Below, piece by piece: positions 44,075 to 53,029 of a stretch of DNA of 64,000 bases (within the stretch, counting starts at the first letter, position 1; each line of letters starts with the position of its first letter). The notes beneath the pieces were generated by a model that saw only the letters and a list, made by a program, of their open reading frames with translations, was not told where the DNA came from and did no database searches. Origin of the DNA: Pseudomonas sp. 7P_10.2_Bac1 (GTDB taxonomy: Bacteria > Pseudomonadota > Gammaproteobacteria > Pseudomonadales > Pseudomonadaceae); assembly GCF_025465935.1 (NCBI RefSeq), contig NZ_JANLNV010000051.1, positions 43,315 through 107,314 of the forward strand, read 5' to 3'. The position numbers were made by a program, and so were the translations under genes.

Positions 44075-44980
44075 ATGCTCAATTACCGCCAACTCCATTA
44101 CTTTTGGGTCGTTGCCAAGACCGGCAGCATCGTGCGCGCCTGCGAGCAATTGAACCTGACCGCACAGACCGTCAGCGGGCAAATCAGCCTGCTGGAAGAC
44201 ACCTATGGCCTGCCCTTGTTTCGTCGGGTAGGACGGCAGTTGGAACTGACCGAAACCGGGCGCCAGGTGCTGCCTTACGCCGAGCAGATCTTCCAGGTGG
44301 GCAGTGAACTGGAAAGCATGTTGCGCATGGCGCCCAAAGAGCAGCAAGTGTTGTTCCGGGTCGGTGTCGCTGACGTGGTGCCCAAGTCGATTGTCTATCG
44401 CTTGATCGCTCCGACCATGGAGCTGGACAAGCCAATGCGCATTACCTGCCGCGAAGACAAGCTCGACCGGCTGTTGGCAGATCTGGCGATTCAACGCCTT
44501 GACCTGGTGATTTCCGACAGCCCGATGCCTTCCCATCTAGACATTAAAGGCCTAAGCCAGAAGCTTGGCGAATGTGGCATCAGTTTTTTTGCGACGTCGG
44601 GCCTCGCCAGCGAGTACGCAGAAAACTTCCCGCACTGCCTGCAAGATGCGCCGTTGCTGATCCCTGGCCCCGAGACGGTGCTCCGCACGCGCCTGCTGCG
44701 TTGGTTGGCAGAATTGAAGATCCACCCGCGGATGGTCGGAGAATTCGATGACAGCGCGCTGATGCAGGCGTTTGGTCAGTCAGGCATCGGCGTGTTTATC
44801 GCCCCCAGCGTGATCGCCGATGAAATCATGCGCCAGTTTGACGTAGAACTGATCGGCCAGACCGAGGCAGTCACCGAATCGTTTTACGCCATTACTGTGG
44901 AACGCAAGATCCTGCACCCCGGCATCGTTGCGATTACCGAGGGCGCGCGCCGTGAATTATTCACCGATGCCCGCGATTAG
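44075..44980 (+). CDS. nhaR: LysR-family regulator, NhaR-type
   Basis: 301 residues, identical in length to E. coli NhaR. Start MLNYRQLHYFWVVAKTGSIV is the NhaR N-terminus, with the LysR helix-turn-helix (ACEQLNLTAQTVSGQISLLE). The effector domain contains VGVADVVPKSIVYRLI and LDLVISDSPMPSHLD. NhaR activates Na+/H+ antiporter genes and, in E. coli, polysaccharide synthesis. No antiporter gene is adjacent here; the convergent neighbour is an MFS exporter whose stop overlaps it by 4 nt. Confidence 0.85.
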   Translation: MLNYRQLHYFWVVAKTGSIVRACEQLNLTAQTVSGQISLLEDTYGLPLFRRVGRQLELTETGRQVLPYAEQIFQVGSELESMLRMAPKEQQVLFRVGVADVVPKSIVYRLIAPTMELDKPMRITCREDKLDRLLADLAIQRLDLVISDSPMPSHLDIKGLSQKLGECGISFFATSGLASEYAENFPHCLQDAPLLIPGPETVLRTRLLRWLAELKIHPRMVGEFDDSALMQAFGQSGIGVFIAPSVIADEIMRQFDVELIGQTEAVTESFYAITVERKILHPGIVAITEGARRELFTDARD

Positions 44981-46131
44981 GCGCAGGCCGCCTGTGGTTT
45001 AACGGTCATCAGCAACAAAGCGAGCATGATCGACACCAGAATGAAGCCCGCCCCGGCAAAGCCCAGGCTGGCCAACCCGTAGTGATCGATCACATGCCCG
45101 CCAAACAGAGCGCCAAGGCCGATCCCCAGGTTGGCCCCGGCAATGTTCAGCGATGCGGCAAATGCAGGCGCATGCGGTGCAGCTTTCATCAGTCGGACAT
45201 GGCTGACCAGAAACAGTGCCGCCTGGGTAATGCCCCACACGCCCATTGCCGCCGCCAATCCCAATGTGGAGTGAATGCTTGGCACCAACGCCACCATGCC
45301 GCCGATCATGAACGTGCAAAACACCATCGAGGCAATCAGTGGATGGCGGTCGACCATGCGCCCGCCCAGCGAGTTGCCGATCAGGCCGACTGCGCCAAAG
45401 CCCATCAGACACCAACCCACCAGCGTGCCGTCAAAACCGGCCAGGCGCTCCAGGATATCGGCCAGATAGGTGTAGGCCGTGAACATGCCGCTGAACACCA
45501 GCACCGACAGCACGATGTGCCCGATCATCAGCGGGCTGCGCAGCAGGCCAAACTGTGAACGCAAGGTGACGCCATCTTTGACGCCTTTGACCGCGGGCAG
45601 GTACACCCACAGCAGCAAGGCCTTGGCCAGGGCAATCACCGCCAGAATCGCGAACGCGCTGCGCCAGCCCCACGCATCAGAGATCAATGTTCCCACCGGA
45701 ATACCAAACACCGTCGCACAGACAATACCAAAGCCAATTTTCGCAATCGCACGGCCTGCATACTCAGGCCCGACAATGTCTACAGCCGTTTCGCTGGCCA
45801 GCGCCCAAAACACCGGCAAGCCGAGCGCAGGCAACAAACGCGCAAACGCCATTACCCAGATATTGGGCGCCAGCGCGGCCACGGTATTGGCGAAGGCAAA
45901 CATTAACAAAATGCCGATAAACAGTCGTTTGCGCTCGAACCGGGCGAAATAGGCGGTCAGGAACGGCCCCAGGGCCGCCACGGTAAAAGCGAACAAGGTG
46001 ACCAGCAAGCCCGCCTGCGGCACGCTGACCTCCAGGTCACGGGCAATCGAGGGCAGCAGACCGACAATGATGAACTCCGTGGTGAGCACGGTGAAACCGG
46101 CCGCAGACAGCAGCAGGATGGGCAACAGCAT
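44977..46131 (-). CDS. MFS transporter, drug:H+ antiporter-1 (AraJ-like) type
   Basis: 384 residues from the ATG at 46131, where TGGAG lies 7 nt upstream; the frame opens earlier (46227) without a ribosome site. Twelve hydrophobic segments, LPILLLSAAGFTVLTTEFIIVGLLP at the start and FARFERKRLFIG as the loop after helix 2 fit DHA1-type exporters. It probably exports a sugar, drug or other small molecule; substrate unknown. It overlaps nhaR convergently by 4 bp. Confidence 0.85.
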   Translation of the reverse strand: MLLPILLLSAAGFTVLTTEFIIVGLLPSIARDLEVSVPQAGLLVTLFAFTVAALGPFLTAYFARFERKRLFIGILLMFAFANTVAALAPNIWVMAFARLLPALGLPVFWALASETAVDIVGPEYAGRAIAKIGFGIVCATVFGIPVGTLISDAWGWRSAFAILAVIALAKALLLWVYLPAVKGVKDGVTLRSQFGLLRSPLMIGHIVLSVLVFSGMFTAYTYLADILERLAGFDGTLVGWCLMGFGAVGLIGNSLGGRMVDRHPLIASMVFCTFMIGGMVALVPSIHSTLGLAAAMGVWGITQAALFLVSHVRLMKAAPHAPAFAASLNIAGANLGIGLGALFGGHVIDHYGLASLGFAGAGFILVSIMLALLLMTVKPQAACA

Positions 46132-46483
46132 GAATAACTCCAGAGACGACAACGCCAGCGAAAGCCCAAAAGGCCCGCTGATATGAAGAAAAAAGGGATG
46201 CGCAATAGTAACAGAATGATTCGTCATCGGGCCAATTGAGCGCCGCGCACCTGACCCTCAGCACCCCCGGCGTAGGAAAGCTCCTACTTCTGTGTGGTAA
46301 AGTCCGCCCCCCGTTCTGGTCTTAGTCAGATAGATGTGTTCAGCACACATGACTGAGTTCGCCTCCACTCTGCTTAACTCACACGTTTAAGCGCTTCTGC
46401 GGGCAGCCACTGCCTGCAGGCCGAGTGCTGGGCCAATGCCAGAGCCTTTGAATGCGCCAACCACAACAACTAGAGACACTCTT
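46132..46483 (+). other. Divergent intergenic region and sstT leader
   Basis: The region between the MFS gene and sstT has no additional gene. It contains ATGTGT-TCAGC-ACACAT (46332-46348), a 6-bp hairpin, and CTGCCTGCAGG stems close to the sstT start. A promoter for sstT should lie here but I cannot place it with confidence. Confidence 0.35.
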
Positions 46484-47704
46484 ATGACTGACGCTCCACC
46501 TACCCTGCTGCACAAGCTCAAACGGACCAGCCTGGTGACCCAGATTGTGATTGGGCTGATTGCCGGCATTTTGCTGGCCTGGCTTGCACCGGCGGCGGCA
46601 CTCTCGGTGGCCTTTATCGGGAAGGTGTTCGTCAGCGCCTTGAAAGCCGTGGCACCGATTCTGGTGTTTGTGCTGGTCATGGCCTCGATTGCCAACCACA
46701 AACACGGGCAGGAAACCCATATCCGTCCGATTCTTATCCTGTATTTGTTCGGCACCTTTGCCGCGGCCGTGGTGGCGGTGATCGCCAGCATGCTGTTCCC
46801 TTCCAGCCTGATTTTGGTCATTGAAGACATCGCCATCGCAGCGCCCGGCGGCATCAGCGACGTCCTGCAAAGCCTGTTATTGAGCGCGGTCGACAACCCC
46901 GTCAGCGCCCTGATGAATGCCAATTTCATCGGCGTACTGGCTTGGGCAATCGGTATGGGCATTGCGGTTCGCCATGCAGGCGACACCACCCGCACAGTGC
47001 TCAATGACTTATCCAATGGCGTGACCTTGATCGTGCGCGTAGTGATTCGCTTCGCACCACTGGGCATTTTCGGCCTGGTCAGCTCGACCCTCGCCACTTC
47101 CGGCTTCAGCGCTTTGCTGGGCTACCTGCATCTGCTCACCGTACTGATCGGCTGCATGCTGTTTGTGGCCTTGGTGGTCAACCCGCTGATCGTGTTCTGG
47201 AAGCTGCGTCGCAACCCGTATCCGCTGGTGTTCCTGTGCTTGCGCGAGAGCGGTATCACAGCGTTTTTCACCCGTAGTTCGGCAGCCAACATCCCGGTCA
47301 ACATGGCGTTGAGCGAGCGTTTGGGCCTGCATGAAGACACCTATTCGGTATCGATTCCTCTGGGCGCGACCATCAACATGGCCGGTGCAGCCATTACCAT
47401 CACCGTTTTGACTCTGGCGGCCGTGCATACACTAGGTATTGAGGTGGATCTACCGACCGCCGTTCTGCTCAGCGTGATGGCAGCCGTGTGCGCCTGTGGC
47501 GCGTCGGGTGTTGCGGGGGGCTCGCTGCTGTTGATCCCGCTGGCGTGCAGCCTGTTCGGTATCCCGAGCGAAATTGCAATGCAAGTAGTGGCCGTCGGCT
47601 TCATTATCGGCATCTTGCAGGACTCGGCTGAAACCGCGCTTAACTCCTCGACCGACGTGCTGTTCACTGCTGCGGCCTGCCTGGCCAAAGAAGAGCACGC
47701 ATAA
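46484..47704 (+). CDS. sstT: SstT: Na+-dependent serine/threonine transporter
   Basis: 406 residues from the ATG at 46484 ([21 protein letters not shown]). Typical dicarboxylate/amino-acid:cation symporter features: [41 protein letters not shown] with the substrate-binding serine-rich turn, [21 protein letters not shown] and [21 protein letters not shown]. These identify SstT, which imports serine and threonine with sodium. A 13-bp hairpin terminator follows the stop. Confidence 0.93.
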   Translation: MTDAPPTLLHKLKRTSLVTQIVIGLIAGILLAWLAPAAALSVAFIGKVFVSALKAVAPILVFVLVMASIANHKHGQETHIRPILILYLFGTFAAAVVAVIASMLFPSSLILVIEDIAIAAPGGISDVLQSLLLSAVDNPVSALMNANFIGVLAWAIGMGIAVRHAGDTTRTVLNDLSNGVTLIVRVVIRFAPLGIFGLVSSTLATSGFSALLGYLHLLTVLIGCMLFVALVVNPLIVFWKLRRNPYPLVFLCLRESGITAFFTRSSAANIPVNMALSERLGLHEDTYSVSIPLGATINMAGAAITITVLTLAAVHTLGIEVDLPTAVLLSVMAAVCACGASGVAGGSLLLIPLACSLFGIPSEIAMQVVAVGFIIGILQDSAETALNSSTDVLFTAAACLAKEEHA

Positions 47705-47712
47705 TCCAGCTG

Positions 47713-47742
47713 GCTCAGGAGCGCTTGTTAGCGCTCCTGAGC
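47713..47742. terminator. Bidirectional hairpin terminator between sstT and the DUF1993 gene
   Basis: Perfect 13-bp stem GCTCAGGAGCGCT/AGCGCTCCTGAGC around TGTT. It sits between convergent genes; no strong T-run on either side. Confidence 0.6.
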
Positions 47743-47763
47743 GGTAACGTCCTGTACAGCGTC

Positions 47764-48273
47764 TTAGAACGCGCCCATGTAGTCGCGCTTGCCGATTTCT
47801 ACGCCGTTGTGGCGCAGAATCGCGTAAGCGGTGGTCACGTGGAAGAAGAACTGCGGCAGGCCGTAAGTCAGCAGGTACGACTGACCGGTGAAGCGTTTTT
47901 CTTTTGGCGTGCCCTGACGGGTGATGATTTCGATGCCTTCCTTGCCGTCGATCTGCGCCGGGGCAATACCGTCAACAAACGCCAGCACCTTGCTGATCAG
48001 CGCCTGCAGGTCAGCAAAGGTCACTTCGCTGTCATCGTATTTAGGCAGTTCGATCTCAGCCAGACGGCCTGAGACACCCTTGGTGAAATCAACAGCGATT
48101 TGTACCTGGCGCACCAGCGGGAACATGTCCGGGGCCAGACGCGCCTGCAAGAACACATTCGGGTCAATGTTCTTGGCTGTGGCATGGGCTTCAGCCTTGC
48201 TCAACACACCGCTCAGGGCGTTGAGCATTTGTTTGAACACAGGAACAGAAGCAGCGTACAGAGAGATAGTCAT
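47764..48273 (-). CDS. DUF1993-family protein
   Basis: 169 residues from the ATG at 48273 (MTISLYAASVPVFKQMLNALSGVL), with upstream frame extension rejected. Conserved-looking segments are FLQARLAPDMFPLVRQVQIAVDF and YGLPQFFFHVTTAYAILRHNGVEIGKRDYMG, matching the DUF1993 (DinB-like helical bundle) family of unknown function. No signal peptide. Single gene. Confidence 0.82.
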   Translation of the reverse strand: MTISLYAASVPVFKQMLNALSGVLSKAEAHATAKNIDPNVFLQARLAPDMFPLVRQVQIAVDFTKGVSGRLAEIELPKYDDSEVTFADLQALISKVLAFVDGIAPAQIDGKEGIEIITRQGTPKEKRFTGQSYLLTYGLPQFFFHVTTAYAILRHNGVEIGKRDYMGAF

Positions 48274-48403
48274 GAAGGTCTCGACAGTCTGTGGGCAGGA
48301 AGTGAATGTGCGGCGATTATAGGCATACCACGCCTGCCAAGCGGCTTGTCTTTTTGCTGGAACAGGCCATAGGCTAGGCTTTTCAACGCACAAGGAAAGC
48401 GTG

Positions 48404-49048
48404 ATGAGCACTGAACACGATACCGACGCCGGATTTCAGCTAAACAGTACCGAAATCCGCATCCTCGGTTCCTTGATCGAAAAACAGGCCACCAACCCGG
48501 AAACCTATCCGCTGACCCTGAATGCGCTGGTGCTGGCTTGCAATCAGAAGACCAGCCGTGAGCCGGTGATGAACCTGACTCAAGGCCAGGTCGGGCAAAG
48601 CCTGCGAGCCCTCGAAGGGCGCGGTTTTACCCGACTGGTCATGGGCAGTCGCGCGGATCGCTGGGAGCATAAGGTCGACAAGACGCTGGAGTTGGTTCCA
48701 GCCCAGGTGATACTGCTGGGGCTATTGTTTCTGCGCGGTCCGCAAACCCTCAATGAGTTGCTGACCCGTAGCAGCCGCATGCACGACTTTGAAGACACCG
48801 AGCAGGTCCAGCATCAGCTCGAACGACTGATTGCCCGTGATCTGGCGCTGCTCATTGCGCGTCAGCCCGGCCAGCGTGAAGACCGCTATACCCACGCGCT
48901 GGGCGACCCGGCAGACATCGAAGCAATCATCGCCGCCCGCCAGCAACCCAGCGAGCGCAGCAGCCATTCAGGGGTATCGCTGGAACGCTTTGAAGCGCTC
49001 GAGGCACGCATTGCGGCACTCGAAGCGCGACTGGCGCAACTGGAGTAA
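48404..49048 (+). CDS. yceH: YceH-family protein (DUF480)
   Basis: 214 residues. The ATG at 48404 is preceded by AAGGA at 7 nt; the frame also has a GTG 3 nt earlier. The N-terminal winged-helix blocks [31 protein letters not shown] and [26 protein letters not shown] sequence and a C-terminal coiled helix ([17 protein letters not shown]) are typical of YceH. Function in the cell is not established; a DNA-binding fold is predicted. Confidence 0.9.
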   Translation: MSTEHDTDAGFQLNSTEIRILGSLIEKQATNPETYPLTLNALVLACNQKTSREPVMNLTQGQVGQSLRALEGRGFTRLVMGSRADRWEHKVDKTLELVPAQVILLGLLFLRGPQTLNELLTRSSRMHDFEDTEQVQHQLERLIARDLALLIARQPGQREDRYTHALGDPADIEAIIAARQQPSERSSHSGVSLERFEALEARIAALEARLAQLE

Positions 49049-49084
49049 AACGCTGTGCCGGGCCTGATACGCCCGGCACCCGAC

Positions 49085-49903
49085 TCAACTACGAGCAAAC
49101 GCCACCGCAGCCTGGAACTGCTCAGGCGTTGGACGCACGCCGGTGTACAGCACAAATTGCTCAAGGGCCTGAATTGCAATGACTTCCAGGCCGGTAATCA
49201 CGCGTTTGCCGTGCGCTCGCCCCCGCACGATCAGTGGCGTTTCAACCGGGATCGCCACCACATCGAACAGAATGTCGGCCTGATCAATCGCCTCTGCCGC
49301 AAAGGCCAGGTCATCAGCTTCTACCCCGCCCGCCATGCCCACCGGCGTCACGTTGATCAGCATCTGTGGGCGGTGCTCGCCCAGTTCCGCCTGCCAGGTA
49401 AACCCGCAGTTCTTGGCCAGGGCCGAGCCCGTTGCCTCGTTGCGCGCCACGATCACGCCATTGCGATAACCACCATCGCGTAACGCCGAAGCCACAGCCT
49501 TGGCCATGCCGCCGCTGCCGCGCAAGGCAAACGTGGTGTCTTTGGCCACCTGGTGATCACGCAACAACTGCGCAATGGCGATGTAATCGGTGTTGTAAGC
49601 CTTCAAATGACCGTCAGTGTTAACGATGGTGTTGATGGACTGAATCGCCTGTGCCGAAGCATCCAGTTCATCGACCAGAGCAATGCTCGCCTCCTTGAAA
49701 GGCATCGACACCCCGCAGCCACGAATATCAAGGGCACGGATTCCGGTGATGGCTCCGGCCAGATCCTTTGGGCTGAACGCTTTGTAATAAAAATTCAGGC
49801 CCAACTGCTCGTACAGATGATTATGAAAACGCAGTCCGAAATTCCCGGGTCTGCCTGACATCGATATGCACAGCCGGGTGTCTTTGTTCGGATTCATTTG
49901 CAT
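49085..49903 (-). CDS. Shikimate 5-dehydrogenase-like protein (AroE/YdiB family)
   Basis: 272 residues from the ATG at 49903, chosen because AGGAG lies 6 nt upstream; ATGs at 49909 and 49945 are possible. Motifs are LCISMSGRPGNFGLRFHNHLYE in place of the usual SKSP loop, VSMPFKEASI with the catalytic Lys, SINTIVNTDGHLKAYNTDYI with the substrate Asp, and GSGGMAKAVASAL for NADP binding. The altered substrate loop suggests a shikimate/quinate-related or different hydroxy acid substrate, not the essential AroE. No aromatic-degradation genes are adjacent. Confidence 0.78.
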   Translation of the reverse strand: MQMNPNKDTRLCISMSGRPGNFGLRFHNHLYEQLGLNFYYKAFSPKDLAGAITGIRALDIRGCGVSMPFKEASIALVDELDASAQAIQSINTIVNTDGHLKAYNTDYIAIAQLLRDHQVAKDTTFALRGSGGMAKAVASALRDGGYRNGVIVARNEATGSALAKNCGFTWQAELGEHRPQMLINVTPVGMAGGVEADDLAFAAEAIDQADILFDVVAIPVETPLIVRGRAHGKRVITGLEVIAIQALEQFVLYTGVRPTPEQFQAAVAFARS

Positions 49904-50121
49904 GTTCATCTCCTCGTGCTTTCGGATAAATGGCTCAAGCCGCAACGATCAATTTGCAGGATCATGGCCCTCACTGAAACGTGTCAGCGGCCCAAGACCT
50001 TACACAAACTTTACCGAAACATTTTGCAATTTTTTCTAAAAAGATTGTCTTAGTGTTATCCCCGCCAATTCATATGGCCTGGTGCAGGCCAAGACGCGGG
50101 GTTGAGAACAGAGGAATCGTC

Positions 50122-50466
50122 ATGATGCGTACCTTCCCCAAAGTTGCTTTGCTTATCGGCGCCTTGGCTGTCGCTGGCCAGGCATCCGCCCATGGCGGTT
50201 GGGGTGCTGGCCCGGCGCTACTTGGCGCAGTGGTCGGTGCTACGGTTGTTGGCTCGATAGTGGCCAGCCAGCAACACCCGGTTTACGTACAACGCCCCGT
50301 ATATGTGCAGCCACAACCGGTTTATGTGCAGGCGCCTCCGGTGTACTACCAGGCGCAGCCTGTTTACGTACAACCGCAACCGGTTTATGCACCGGCGTAT
50401 TACGTGCATCCACAACCGGTGTACTACGGCCCGCCTCGCGGTTATTACGGCCCACCACGCTGGTAA
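50122..50466 (+). CDS. Secreted Tyr/Pro/Gln-rich repeat protein
   Basis: 114 residues (ATG at 50122, AGAGGAA upstream). A signal peptide (ASA/HGGWG) and a glycine/alanine helix (ALLGAVVGATVVGSIVAS) precede a low-complexity tail built from YVQPQPVY-like units repeated about nine times, ending in GPPRGYYGPPRW. The repeat tail suggests a surface or adhesive role, but no family is recognised. Confidence 0.7.
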   Translation: MMRTFPKVALLIGALAVAGQASAHGGWGAGPALLGAVVGATVVGSIVASQQHPVYVQRPVYVQPQPVYVQAPPVYYQAQPVYVQPQPVYAPAYYVHPQPVYYGPPRGYYGPPRW

Positions 50467-50639
50467 TCGCGCGCGTCCCCCCCTGCGGCAAGCTGGTGCA
50501 GTTGCCGCCAGGTTTGAATTGAGATTGCGATTGTCACGCACTGGACACAGTATTGGCTGAAACTGTGGCATAAAGAATGCACACACTTTGACACTCTGGC
50601 CGTGACATTTCGCACACTATAAAAACAAGGACGACCTGT

Positions 50640-50834
50640 ATGCCGACACAAAACCCGCACCGTACCGTTGGTCTGTGCACTTCAAGTAAGGTCTACAACA
50701 CGCTGACCGAGCTGAAACAACTCGAAAGCCACCGGGCAGCCAAACTGGTTTCACTGCTGGCTCAGCACTTGGTCAGCCAAGGTCTGTTGAGTGATCAGGA
50801 AGTGATGCACATGCTTGATCTAGTGGTCGATTAG
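50640..50834 (+). CDS. Small hypothetical protein (64 residues)
   Basis: Starts at the ATG at 50640; AAGGACGACCTGT lies upstream. The protein is amphipathic and helical (VYNTLTELKQLESHRAAKLVSLL, LVSQGLLSDQEVMHMLDLVV) with no signal peptide. No family recognised. It is the second of three consecutive small plus-strand genes. Confidence 0.6.
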   Translation: MPTQNPHRTVGLCTSSKVYNTLTELKQLESHRAAKLVSLLAQHLVSQGLLSDQEVMHMLDLVVD

Positions 50835-50967
50835 GCCGTGCAGGGGGCGTAGACCCGTGGAATCCCCCAACCTCACCCGCATCAATGGCAACTATCAAGC
50901 GTAATGATTTTTTGCGCTTGGGCTCAGGCTTTAAAGTTGCGCCATTGTTTGAATGCAGGAGGTTCCT

Positions 50968-51162
50968 ATGCCAAAGGTCCATATCATGTCGGTTATCGGC
51001 AGCGCAGTTCCCGAACCGCTACGCGCGGACGGCCTGCTGGCGTGCTGGTACGTGGTCATTGACGGTGTTGCCGTCGGCGGCCCGTTTACTTCTCGCGCCG
51101 CGGCGCAAGTCATAGCCACCAACGAAACAGGTAAAACAACGCAACACTTGATACGACACTGA
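50968..51162 (+). CDS. Small hypothetical protein (64 residues)
   Basis: ATG at 50968 with AGGAGG 5 nt upstream, a strong ribosome site. The sequence LLACWYVVIDGVAVGGPFTSRAAAQVI is a compact, possibly folded domain; no signal peptide or membrane helix. Its last 53 nt overlap the 3' end of azlD on the other strand. Unrecognised; likely real by the ribosome site. Confidence 0.6.
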   Translation: MPKVHIMSVIGSAVPEPLRADGLLACWYVVIDGVAVGGPFTSRAAAQVIATNETGKTTQHLIRH

Positions 51163-51424
51163 GCAAGACGTTACGGGTCCAGAGCATCAGCCCTATCGCG
51201 CACACGCCAGCCAGTAGATACGGGTTGCCTGGGCTCAGATCAAGCGTGTGGTCCTTGATAAAAATGATCGGCCCGCAAATCGCAGTCAGCATGCCAGGTA
51301 CGGCAAACCCCAGAAATTCGCGAACCCCACGATTCAAGCGAATCGGCAAGCGCGGCTCAAGAAACAGATAGCGGTTGAAAAACAGAATCAGCGTCATCCC
51401 GCCAATAATCAGCCAAACCGTCAT
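51110..51424 (-). CDS. azlD: AzlD-family branched-chain amino-acid exporter small subunit
   Basis: 104 residues from the ATG at 51424, which overlaps the azlC stop (ATGA); the frame is open further upstream within azlC but that part is not coding. Three to four hydrophobic segments, starting MTVWLIIGGMTLILFFNRYLFL, and RGVREFLGFAVPGMLTAI fit AzlD. It works with AzlC to export branched-chain amino acids or azaleucine. Its 3' end overlaps the small plus-strand gene at 50968. Confidence 0.9.
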   Translation of the reverse strand: MTVWLIIGGMTLILFFNRYLFLEPRLPIRLNRGVREFLGFAVPGMLTAICGPIIFIKDHTLDLSPGNPYLLAGVCAIGLMLWTRNVLLSVVSSVALFYLFRWWL

Positions 51425-52116
51425 GTGAAGGACGCTCCCAGTCGTTTGCACACATACCCGGCGGTCATACCCGCCAACCCTGCCAGCACAATCGCCGACT
51501 CCCATTGCCAGTAACTGAACAGCACCACTGTCAGCAGAGACACGGCCACGCACACGACAGTCGGCACATTGCGCACAATGGGCGTGATCAGGGCAATGAA
51601 CGTCGCCGCAATCGAAAACTCCAACCCCAGTTGATCCAGCCCCGGGATGCTCCTGCCGACAATCACCCCAAGGCAGGTAAATAGGTTCCAGCCCACATAC
51701 ATACACAGACCCACGCCCAGCGCATACCAGCGGTTAAACGTCTTGTGGTCATACGGGCTGACCAGAGCAAAAAACTCATCCGTCAGCAAAAAACCCAGGC
51801 TGATGCGCCACTTCGCCTGCATGGGCGAGACCAGCGGGCGTAAATGCATGGCATAGAGCAAGTGCTGCGAGGTCAGCAGCAAGGTTGTAATCAGAATGGA
51901 CAGTGCGCTGGCGCCGCCCTTGATCATGCCAATCGCGACCAACTGGGCCGCGCCGGCAAACACAAACAACGAAAGCCCTTGGGTTTGCATGGGCGTCAAC
52001 TGCGCATCAATCGCGGTAGACCCTGCCAGCAAACCCCAGGGTGCGCACGCCAGGGTCAAGGGCAGGCAAGCAATCGCACCGCGAGTAAAAGCGACACGAG
52101 GAAGCGAAGTAGGCAT
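51421..52116 (-). CDS. azlC: AzlC-family branched-chain amino-acid exporter large subunit
   Basis: 231 residues (ATG at 52116, an upstream TTG rejected). Hydrophobic, about seven membrane segments, with APWGLLAGSTAI, FVFAGAAQLVAIGMI, SQHLLYAMHLRPLV and FLLTDEFFALVSPYD, all typical of AzlC. It forms a two-gene unit with azlD. No regulatory Lrp-type gene is next to it. Confidence 0.92.
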   Translation of the reverse strand: MPTSLPRVAFTRGAIACLPLTLACAPWGLLAGSTAIDAQLTPMQTQGLSLFVFAGAAQLVAIGMIKGGASALSILITTLLLTSQHLLYAMHLRPLVSPMQAKWRISLGFLLTDEFFALVSPYDHKTFNRWYALGVGLCMYVGWNLFTCLGVIVGRSIPGLDQLGLEFSIAATFIALITPIVRNVPTVVCVAVSLLTVVLFSYWQWESAIVLAGLAGMTAGYVCKRLGASFT

Positions 52117-52321
52117 CAAAAAACATCCCGGCAGTAAGCAGCGACAAAGGGTCGCAACTTGATCGTGTAATGTCTTGAACGATCTTGCTCATCGTTCGGT
52201 CGTAACGTTTAGCCACCCTTATCAGGGCGCCCGGCGGGTTTGACGAACCACCGATCGTGGTCTTTAGTCAGCCCACTATTCATTCGTTTAAGCCCCTTCA
52301 CAGCCAACACGAGGAACGACC

Positions 52322-52840
52322 ATGAAAGACCTGAAATCCGCCAAGGAAAGCAGAAAGGCCGATCTGCGGACACCTTCGGCGCTGAGCGAAGAAGCACGCA
52401 TTAACATTGCTGCTGAAGTGAATGCATTGCTGGCCGACACGTTCGCCATCTACATGAAAACCAAAAACTTCCACTGGCACATGTCCGGCCCGCATTTCCG
52501 TGACTTCCACCTGCTGCTGGATGAGCAATCCGATCAGATTTTTGCCACCACCGATGCCATCGCCGAACGCGTACGCAAGCTGGGGCGCACCACCATTCGC
52601 TCGATCGGGCACGTCAAGAAGCTCCAGCGCCTGCTGGACAACGATGCTGACTTCGTGACCCCGGAAGACATGCTCGCCGAACTGCGCGAAGACAACATCC
52701 AATTGGCCGCCTACATGCGTGCCACCCACGAGCTATGCTCGGAGTCGGGTGACGTGGCCACCACCAGCCTGCTGGAAAACTGGATCGACGAAGCCGAACG
52801 TCGCGTCTGGTTCCTGTTTGAGTCGTCGCGCACCCGCTAA
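52322..52840 (+). CDS. dps: Dps-family DNA-binding ferritin-like protein
   Basis: 172 residues. The ferroxidase and dimer-interface blocks KNFHWHMSGPHFRDFHLLLDEQ (with the His and acidic ligands) and DAIAERVRKLG are typical of Dps, with a lysine-rich N-terminal tail (MKDLKSAKESRKADLR) that can bind DNA. It would form a 12-mer that stores iron and protects DNA in starvation or oxidative stress. ACGAGGAACGACC precedes the ATG. A terminator lies downstream. Confidence 0.93.
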   Translation: MKDLKSAKESRKADLRTPSALSEEARINIAAEVNALLADTFAIYMKTKNFHWHMSGPHFRDFHLLLDEQSDQIFATTDAIAERVRKLGRTTIRSIGHVKKLQRLLDNDADFVTPEDMLAELREDNIQLAAYMRATHELCSESGDVATTSLLENWIDEAERRVWFLFESSRTR

Positions 52841-52992
52841 CGTGTTGCGCGCAATAGCTGGCGCAGGTTGCGTCATTTAAAACAGATCGAGCCTTCGCCA
52901 GCTTCTGCAGATTCATCCAGGCTCATGAAACTTGTTTCACGGTGGTGATGACACGCGACTTGTATAGTGAGTCTGCTCATTCAATGAACCTT

Positions 52993-53024
52993 AGCCCGCA
53001 CCCCTCCCCCGCGGGCTTTTTTTT
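52993..53024 (+). terminator. Intrinsic terminator downstream of dps
   Basis: AGCCCGC/GCGGGCT stem with an 11-nt loop, followed by eight T residues on the plus strand. It is 150 nt after the dps stop and just before the convergent methyltransferase gene. Confidence 0.8.
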
Positions 53025-53029
53025 GCCTG

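Noticed and set aside
52931..53024. Possible small RNA between dps and the methyltransferase gene
   Set aside because: A TATAGT-like element precedes the terminator, but no -35 at proper spacing is found; the terminator is adequately explained as that of dps.
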